Source of the DNA: Pirellulales bacterium
GTDB lineage: Bacteria; Planctomycetota; Planctomycetia; Pirellulales; Thermoguttaceae
Assembly: GCA_030642635.1 (NCBI GenBank)
Contig: DAOWNK010000050.1
Coordinates: 1-14,879 of the forward strand
Direction of reading: 5' to 3'
DNA: 14,879 nucleotides
How positions within the stretch are numbered: position 1 is the stretch's first letter; every line of letters begins with the position of its first letter. Below, one piece after another: positions 6,888 through 12,059 of this stretch. The position numbers were made by a program, and so were the translations under genes. Below the pieces are notes generated by a model, which saw only the letters and a list, made by a program, of their open reading frames with translations, had not been told where the DNA came from and made no database searches.

Positions 6888-9179
6888 ATGACTGAGCTAC
6901 CAGATCCAACGAATCACGTTCAAAGCGACACGGACTGGCAAGTCCAACATGGCTCATTAGTGCCTACCGCCGACGGTCCGGCGTCGGCGGACCGTTGGGT
7001 CTCGGAGATCGGCTCGCTGTTGCACGAGTTGGATAGAGTCTCGTCGGCCAATGTTGCATTGCCGCCGGTGCTTGACGAGGAAACCGACAACCGGCTGGTC
7101 CGGCTCCGATTGGGTACGGCCGGCAGCCTGTTTGCAGCATTGCAGTGCAAGCACGCCGCAACGGCCGGCCATGCGTTGCGGGTGGCGCTTACCTGTTCGG
7201 CTTGGTCAGTGCGGATGGGCCTGGAGCAAGACCGCCGCGATGCAGTCGAGATCGCCGCACTGCTGCACGACATCGGCGTGATTGGCGTGCCCGACCAAAT
7301 CCTTCTGAAGCCGGGACTATTAAACAGTGACGAGGCCGAAATCGTCTCGCATTCGCGTCACAAGAGCCTGGATATCCTGCACCGCAGTTGCACCTCGGAA
7401 GATGTGCTGGATATCGTCGAGCACGTACCGGCGTGGTACAACGGCGTGCGACCCGACTTCCGACTCTCCGGTGACGACCTGCCGCTTGGCGCGAGAATGG
7501 TCGCCATCGCCGAGGCATTCGATGCAATGACGACCGACCACGTCTATCGGTCGGCCATGTCTCACGAGCGGGCGATTACAGAACTGTTCGACTGCGCAGG
7601 CACACAATTCGACCCTGCGTTGGTCAAACAATTTGCCGAACTACACGACAGCGATCAATCCGAACTGCACCTGGAGGTCGCAGAGCGATGGCTTCAAACG
7701 CTCGATCCGGAACTGGTCAACTCATACTGGCAGTTCAACTGCGTCCCGTCCACGGCGGAATCCTCGAGCATAGATGTGCTGTTCCAGGCCAAGCTGCTGG
7801 AGAACATGTACGACGCGGTGGTGTTCATCGACGCCGGCGGACAGGTGACGCTGTGGAACCGCGGTGCGGAACGGCTGACCGGCATTGCCGGCAGCGGCAT
7901 CTGCCAACGACAGTGGCGCCCGGGGCTGCTGAACATGGCCGATGAGAAGGGCAACATCGTCAGCCGGGGCGATTGCCCGGTCCACGGTGCAATCTCATCG
8001 GGAGTACAATCGTTGCGGCGGATGACGATTTGGGGGCAGACCGAACGGCCGGTGGCCGTCGATACGCACACCATACCGGTAATCTCCAACGACGGCGCCA
8101 CACTCGGCGCGATACTCTTATTCCACGACGCCTCGTCGGAGACCTCGTTGGAGCAGAGGTGCCAAAACCTGCACGAGAAGGCCACCAAGGATTTAATGAC
8201 CCAGGTGGCGAACCGGGCGGAATTCGACCGTGTTCACGAGATGTTCGTCGCCGCACATCAACAACAACAGATTCCTTGCAGCCTGATTATCGGCGACCTG
8301 GACCGGTTCAAGCGGGTAAACGACACGTGGGGCCACCAGGCCGGCGACGACGTGATCAAGAGCCTGGCTAAGTTACTGAAAGGTTCCTGCCGGCCCGGCG
8401 ACCTGGTCGCCCGATACGGCGGCGAGGAATTCGTTATGCTGTGTGCCGATTGCGACAACGCTACGGCCGCCCGACGTGCCGAACAAATCAGAAAAGCATT
8501 TAGCCAAATTCCACAACCGAAAATGGAAGGCCGCATGGCGACGGTTAGCTTCGGAGTTACCGAAATTCAACCCGGCGATACGGCCGAAACCATGCTCCGC
8601 CGCGCAGACCGGGCACTGCTTATGGCCAAGACAAATGGCCGAAACAACGTCGTACAACTCGGCGCAGGCTCGGGCAAAGAAACGGCCGATTCAAAGATGG
8701 ACTCCTGGTTGAAGAAACCGGGCCGGGCAGAGAAACTTATCGAACGTGTACTGGTCACTCCCGTACCGGTCAAGATGGCCGTCGAGAAGCTGCGCGGCTT
8801 TGTTGCCGACCACCAGGCGAAGATCGCCAAGATCGACGGCAACCATGTCAGACTGCACATCACAGAGAAACACCCGGACCGATTGCGACGCATGACCGAC
8901 CGTCCGGTGACGTTCTGTATAGACTTGCACTTCGAGGAGGAACGACTCAGGAAACTCAACGAACCGGATGTCGAAAGCATCTTGCGAACCAAAATCCGTC
9001 TGGGCATCAACACTGCAAAAAGCCGCGATCGCCGTCGTTCAAACGTGGCCGAGCGGGCACGCGACGTGCTCGTAAGCTTCAAGGCATACCTGATGGCTTC
9101 CGAAGAAGGCGAAATGCCCTCGACAGGCGTACTAACACGCGCTAAACGAGTTCTTATACCGTGGTTGATAAAGAAATGA
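6888..9179 (+). CDS. variant HD-GYP / PAS / GGDEF cyclic-di-GMP signalling protein
   Basis: The 763-residue soluble protein has an N-terminal region of unknown role (1-90), an HD-GYP-like domain (about 92-255), a PAS-like sensor domain (about 300-415), a GGDEF diguanylate cyclase domain (about 432-590) and an unrecognised C-terminal domain (about 612-735, RRRSNVAERARDVLVSFKAYLM). The GGDEF part looks active: DLDRFKRVND, GGEEF (511-515), and an RxxD inhibitory site RPGD (502-505) five residues before it, which suggests product feedback. The HD-GYP part is altered. H95 and H127-D128 remain, but DIGK reads DIGV, and HHExWDGSGYP reads HVPAWYNGVRP (179-189), losing the second His, the Glu and the Tyr. 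It may be an inactive or changed phosphodiesterase that acts as a sensor. No membrane segment is seen. The stop codon overlaps the start of the mini-flagellin gene (ATGA). Confidence 0.92.
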   Translation: MTELPDPTNHVQSDTDWQVQHGSLVPTADGPASADRWVSEIGSLLHELDRVSSANVALPPVLDEETDNRLVRLRLGTAGSLFAALQCKHAATAGHALRVALTCSAWSVRMGLEQDRRDAVEIAALLHDIGVIGVPDQILLKPGLLNSDEAEIVSHSRHKSLDILHRSCTSEDVLDIVEHVPAWYNGVRPDFRLSGDDLPLGARMVAIAEAFDAMTTDHVYRSAMSHERAITELFDCAGTQFDPALVKQFAELHDSDQSELHLEVAERWLQTLDPELVNSYWQFNCVPSTAESSSIDVLFQAKLLENMYDAVVFIDAGGQVTLWNRGAERLTGIAGSGICQRQWRPGLLNMADEKGNIVSRGDCPVHGAISSGVQSLRRMTIWGQTERPVAVDTHTIPVISNDGATLGAILLFHDASSETSLEQRCQNLHEKATKDLMTQVANRAEFDRVHEMFVAAHQQQQIPCSLIIGDLDRFKRVNDTWGHQAGDDVIKSLAKLLKGSCRPGDLVARYGGEEFVMLCADCDNATAARRAEQIRKAFSQIPQPKMEGRMATVSFGVTEIQPGDTAETMLRRADRALLMAKTNGRNNVVQLGAGSGKETADSKMDSWLKKPGRAEKLIERVLVTPVPVKMAVEKLRGFVADHQAKIAKIDGNHVRLHITEKHPDRLRRMTDRPVTFCIDLHFEEERLRKLNEPDVESILRTKIRLGINTAKSRDRRRSNVAERARDVLVSFKAYLMASEEGEMPSTGVLTRAKRVLIPWLIKK

Positions 9180-9577
9180 CACGCATTGGAGCCACACTAT
9201 CCGGCATGGAACGCAGCCTGTTGAATCGGCTTGCCGAGGCAAACGCCGAGGCGACTATTTGCAGCCTGCGGATAGCCACCGGACAGAAGATCAATCACCC
9301 GGCCGACGACCCGTCGACGTTCGTACGGCTCAGCGGACTACAGGCCAGACTGAGCAACGTACAGACGACCATGTCGAACGTTACCGCCACCGAAAGCATG
9401 GTCTCGCAGGCACAGAGCACCATCGACGAGGTCAACCTGGTCGACGACACCGAGGAGACCGTGCGGTTGGCATATTATCAAGACCTCGCCTCCAACGCCG
9501 TTGCCGGATTGTACATCCTCCGGCAACAGCGGGCCAGTATCGTAGCACTCATACAGCAGTTGGCCGGGTTGTCGTAA
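9176..9577 (+). CDS. mini-flagellin / FlgL-like protein
   Basis: The 133-residue protein matches the two ends of a flagellin or FlgL joined together. Residues 1-87 look like the N-terminal D0/D1 helices: LRIATGQKINHPADDPS (31-47) corresponds to the family's LSTGKRINxPSDDP, followed by an amphipathic helix (LQARLSNVQTTMSNVTATES). Residues 91-128 (DTEETVRLAYYQDL, then QQRASIVALIQQL) resemble the C-terminal D0 helix of flagellins (EETARLxxQxIL). The whole middle of the protein is missing. Typical flagellins exceed 250 residues. The ATG at 9176 overlaps the stop of the GGDEF gene as ATGA, which argues for translational coupling; an in-frame GTG at 9161 is less likely. It may be exported by the flagellar system, cap or seed a filament, or act in the cytoplasm. 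Family assignment is likely; the role is inference. Confidence 0.75.
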   Translation: MTRIGATLSGMERSLLNRLAEANAEATICSLRIATGQKINHPADDPSTFVRLSGLQARLSNVQTTMSNVTATESMVSQAQSTIDEVNLVDDTEETVRLAYYQDLASNAVAGLYILRQQRASIVALIQQLAGLS

Positions 9578-9585
9578 GGTAGCTT

Positions 9586-9674
9586 TCAGCCGTCAGCCGT
9601 CAGGTGGCAATGAATTGCCACCCCCTCAACCACCTACCGCCTACCGCCTATCACCTACCACTTGCTGCCTATTT
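9586..9674. repeat. 7-base tandem repeats and a small hairpin after the mini-flagellin gene
   Basis: TCAGCCG is repeated in tandem at 9586-9599 with a further partial unit to 9603. A perfect hairpin, GTGGCAAT (9604-9611) with ATTGCCAC (9614-9621), follows. Then an in-register array of 7-base units runs from 9633: CCTACCG, CCTACCG, CCTATCA, CCTACCA, CTTGCTG, CCTATTT. The hairpin has no T-run, so a terminator role is uncertain. The remaining bases up to 9808 show no gene. Confidence 0.6.
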
Positions 9675-9808
9675 GCTCCACATGGCCCATATTGCCACAA
9701 AACCGAAAAATCTGCCATTGACCTACCCGCCGCTGCGTCTATAATCCGCTCGCGTTTGTCACCAAAATCCCTTCTCTCGTCCACATCTTCTATAAGGGCA
9801 TATCAATC

Positions 9809-10984
9809 ATGCGGATACATTTATTGCATTGTTTGCTTGTTGCGTTGGTAATAGTCGGCACATCCGGTTGCTGCAGCGACGGCGGCCGCTGCTCGTTGCC
9901 TAACCTGGCATTTTGGAGGAGCAACCCGCTGGAGGTCCCACCCAGCAGCACTGCACCGCCGGCGGCGACCACCCCAACAATGCCGTCGCAGGTGGCCGGT
10001 ACGCCGGGGATTCCGGACGCCGGCAACTCGACGACCGCTCCGGCCGCCTCGGTAGCAACCACCCCAAGTGTGCCTTCGTATCCGAACACCGCAGCGCCTT
10101 CGTATCCGGCTGCGACGAATACCGCAAGCGCGCAACAATCGTATCCGGTTGCGCAGACCAGCCCGACCGCACTGTCCAGCTACGGTGCAACCACCGGTGA
10201 AAACCCCGGTTCATACGTGGCGCCGCAGCAAGGATACTACGGCAGCAGCGGTAGTTACGTCTCCGGCGGGACTGCTACCGGGCAGCCGAACCCCGTTAGG
10301 TCGGCACCGCAATACGGCAGCAGCCCGACCAACTCCGCCGCTCCGGCCGATAACTACGGCATCGGCTCCGCTTCAAGGTATAATGTCGGTGCCGCTCCAC
10401 GATATGACGATAGTTCAACTCCGCGATATGACGGCAGTGCCGCTGAGCGATACGATGTCGGCTCGCCGTATGGTAGCGGTTCAACTGGATACACCGGAGG
10501 TAATTCAACCCCTGCCTACGGCGGGCGATATACACCGCCGCCGGCCACCGGCCAGGCAACCAACAACCCCACGGCCGTTGAAAGTTCACCGCAGTATGGT
10601 TACGTTCCTAAAACTGATTACCAGCCAGGCAAAACCGACTACCAGCCAGGCAAAACCGACTACCAGCCCGGCAGAACCGGTTATACGCCGTTGAATGTAA
10701 ACCCCTACACGCCGCCTACCGCTCCGTATACCTCGCCGGCCGGTCCATATGCCTCACCCACTGATCCGTACGCCTTGCCGGGCAAGTCTTATACCTCGCC
10801 GAGTGAGAGCTACCCCAATCCATCGCCTTACCTGCCTGGAAGCACCCGTCCGTACACTCCGAAAACGCCAACCACACCCGATCCGCTCAATCCGGCCGGC
10901 ACATCGACTGGTTATACGTATCCATCGAGCGGCGGCGTTGAGCCGACAAACTATTCGCAGCCGACCGGGCCGCCACGGTTTTGA
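9809..10984 (+). CDS. predicted Pro/Tyr/Ser-rich repeat lipoprotein
   Basis: The 391-residue protein starts with a short, weakly charged signal sequence (MRIHLLHCLLVALVIVGTSGC). Cleavage before C21 in a TSG-C lipobox-like site would make it a lipoprotein; Thr at -3 is atypical. The mature part is low-complexity and rich in Pro, Ser, Thr, Tyr and Gly, with no recognisable enzymatic domain. It carries tandem motifs: RYN/RYD every eight residues at 190, 198, 206 and 214; KTDYQPG three times at 268-288; and PYTxP-type units from about 297 to 330. A role as an envelope-anchored, extended surface or cell-wall protein is inferred from composition only. An AAGGG about ten bases before the ATG is at best a weak ribosome binding site. 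It follows the mini-flagellin gene by 231 bases and is probably a separate unit. Confidence 0.75.
   Translation: MRIHLLHCLLVALVIVGTSGCCSDGGRCSLPNLAFWRSNPLEVPPSSTAPPAATTPTMPSQVAGTPGIPDAGNSTTAPAASVATTPSVPSYPNTAAPSYPAATNTASAQQSYPVAQTSPTALSSYGATTGENPGSYVAPQQGYYGSSGSYVSGGTATGQPNPVRSAPQYGSSPTNSAAPADNYGIGSASRYNVGAAPRYDDSSTPRYDGSAAERYDVGSPYGSGSTGYTGGNSTPAYGGRYTPPPATGQATNNPTAVESSPQYGYVPKTDYQPGKTDYQPGKTDYQPGRTGYTPLNVNPYTPPTAPYTSPAGPYASPTDPYALPGKSYTSPSESYPNPSPYLPGSTRPYTPKTPTTPDPLNPAGTSTGYTYPSSGGVEPTNYSQPTGPPRF
10376..10471 (+). repeat. 24-base degenerate in-gene repeat encoding RYD units
   Basis: Four units starting with Arg-Tyr-Asn/Asp recur exactly every 24 bases (residues 190, 198, 206 and 214 of the lipoprotein). 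The DNA has diverged more than the Arg-Tyr positions, which suggests an old expansion kept for protein reasons. Confidence 0.6.
10610..10672 (+). repeat. 21-base tandem repeat encoding KTDYQPG x3
   Basis: Three in-frame units at 10610-10630, 10631-10651 and 10652-10672. Units 2 and 3 differ by one silent base and unit 1 by three, so the array is recent and could change length without a frameshift. Confidence 0.85.
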
Positions 10985-10997
10985 TTCTCTTCCCCCA

Positions 10998-11044
10998 GTT
11001 TAGCTGTCGTGAAAAGACGCGCTGGGCAAGCCCAGCGGCTAAAC
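10998..11044. repeat. TTTAGC/GCTAAA element, degenerate copy 3
   Basis: Outer arms GTTTAGC (10998-11004) and GCTAAAC (11038-11044) remain. The right hairpin CGCTGGGC/GCCCAGCG (11020-11037) is intact and identical in stem to the left hairpin of copy 2. The left hairpin has decayed and the spacer is much shorter. It lies 14 bases after the lipoprotein stop codon and could form its terminator, although no T-run follows. Confidence 0.7.
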
Positions 11045-11057
11045 AGTGCAGTTCCAG

Positions 11058-11082
11058 CAGTGGCACGGCCGTCTCGGCTGTG
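11058..11082. repeat. solitary diverged arm of the CACCGGCGTCTCGCCGGTG family
   Basis: CAGTGGCACGGCCGTCTCGG and the following bases align with the left arm at 5244-5268, with the same TCT loop. The stem is CACGGCCG/CGGCTGTG, with one G-T pair. The stem bases differ from the other copy mainly in ways that keep pairing. No partner arm is nearby. Confidence 0.55.
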
Positions 11083-11207
11083 TAATCTCATCACAACACG
11101 CCAGGGGGGGGTTGCTTGTCATGTGCCGAGGGGTTATCATTATCATCAGGTGCGGCTGCAAAAAACCCGGTTCGTGATATCTCACCCACGGCGGCGGTTT
11201 TCTGGAA
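11083..11207. other. regulator upstream region with G8 tract
   Basis: No gene is supported in this part of the gap between the lipoprotein and the regulator. It contains a run of eight G (11104-11111), the direct repeat TATCATTATCAT, a run of six A (11160-11165), and GATATC. A promoter for the regulator is expected here but no convincing -35/-10 pair is visible. Confidence 0.3.
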
Positions 11208-11228
11208 GTGCGAGTATTTGGTGCAACG

Positions 11229-11861
11229 ATGGACGACAATCCAACGGTCGGTACGGCAGGCATGAGGATTGTAAAACTGTTGGTAGGCAGCCAGCCGCAA
11301 ACCGTCGCCGATCTGATCAAGGCCGCCGGTGTGACCAGAACCGCCGTAATCGAGCAGCTAAACGACCTGTTGACGGCTGGGTACATTCAGCGCAACACCG
11401 AACGGCTGCCGGGCCGTGGCCGACCACGATACCTCTACTCCGCCACCAACGACGCGTTGAAGTTATTGCCCACCAATAACCAGCACCTGGTCGTAACTGC
11501 TATATGGTGTGCCGTCGAAGAACTCGGCGGAAGCGAGTTGGTACACAAGGTGCTAAAACGCGTAGGCCACATTTTGGCCGAACACTACAATCGCCAAATT
11601 ACAGCCGAGGAACCCGTCGGACGGCTCCGGCAGCTTGCGGAATTGCTCGGCAAGGAAGGCGATCTGGTCGAGGTGCGCAAAAACAACGGTCGGCTCGTGT
11701 TGCACAAGCGGAGTTGCCCGTTTATCAGCATGATAGACGATAATCGCACCGTTTGTTGTGTCCATCAGGAGATGTTGTCCAACGTAGTCGGCCGACCGGT
11801 CCACCGCACTACCTCTCGGCACGATGGCGCCCATTGCTGTACGTTCGAGATTGTCGAGTAA
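11229..11861 (+). CDS. winged-helix regulator with C-terminal cysteines (SufR-like)
   Basis: The 210-residue protein has an N-terminal winged helix-turn-helix (about 12-70: QTVADLIKAAGVTRTAVIEQLNDLL, then a wing with GRGRPRYLY). This is followed by a helical middle and a C-terminal cysteine region with C163 (SCPF), C176-C177 (TVCCVHQE) and C203-C204 (HCCTFEIV). Similar spacing occurs in SufR-type repressors, which bind an Fe-S cluster and control suf genes. The call is based on this pattern, so a regulator sensing iron-sulfur or redox state is likely but not certain. No suf gene is in the window. I use the ATG at 11229; an in-frame GTG at 11208 would add seven residues (MRVFGAT). Neither has a well-spaced ribosome binding site. 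The gene stands alone and converges on mutS. The 5' region includes a run of eight G at 11104-11111. Confidence 0.75.
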   Translation: MDDNPTVGTAGMRIVKLLVGSQPQTVADLIKAAGVTRTAVIEQLNDLLTAGYIQRNTERLPGRGRPRYLYSATNDALKLLPTNNQHLVVTAIWCAVEELGGSELVHKVLKRVGHILAEHYNRQITAEEPVGRLRQLAELLGKEGDLVEVRKNNGRLVLHKRSCPFISMIDDNRTVCCVHQEMLSNVVGRPVHRTTSRHDGAHCCTFEIVE

Positions 11862-11887
11862 ATGTCACGTCGCTGTTGATAATAGCC

Positions 11888-11904
11888 GCCGTGTAGCCGA
11901 CGGC
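11888..11904. repeat. small hairpin after the regulator, possible decayed repeat
   Basis: GCCGT (11888-11892) pairs with ACGGC (11900-11904) around a 7-base loop, preceded by ATAGCC. It resembles a single decayed half of the TTTAGC-type element. A terminator for the regulator is another reading, but no T-run follows directly. Confidence 0.3.
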
Positions 11905-11958
11905 CTGGATTTTTGTAACACTTCAGCCATTTGAAATGGTATTGGACGATTTCCTCTT

Positions 11959-12044
11959 GTTTAGCCGGCGTGCTTGCACGCCGTATAGTCTTTCCGAATA
12001 ACGTTTTGCTTACTTCACACGGCGTGCAAGCACGCCGGCTAAAC
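11959..12044. repeat. TTTAGC/GCTAAA paired-hairpin element, copy 4
   Basis: Perfect 15-base outer arms at 11959-11973 and 12030-12044, each leading into the same 8-base stem (CGGCGTGC with GCACGCCG) closed by a 2-base loop (TT left, AA right). The left hairpin is 11966-11983 and the right 12020-12037. It lies between the convergent ends of the regulator and mutS, where either hairpin could also help end transcription. Confidence 0.9.
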
Positions 12045-12059
12045 GGTATTATTCGAGTT

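Noticed and set aside
7688..8371. Open frames within the GGDEF gene on both strands
   Set aside because: They overlap clear PAS and GGDEF motifs in the main frame and show no protein family of their own.
9604..9621. Hairpin after the mini-flagellin gene as a Rho-independent terminator
   Set aside because: The stem is perfect but no T-run follows, so it is kept only as a hairpin within the repeat region.
11009..11479. Possible small gene overlapping the regulator start
   Set aside because: It runs through the decayed repeats and then out of frame through the helix-turn-helix region; composition is Arg-rich as expected of a shadow frame.
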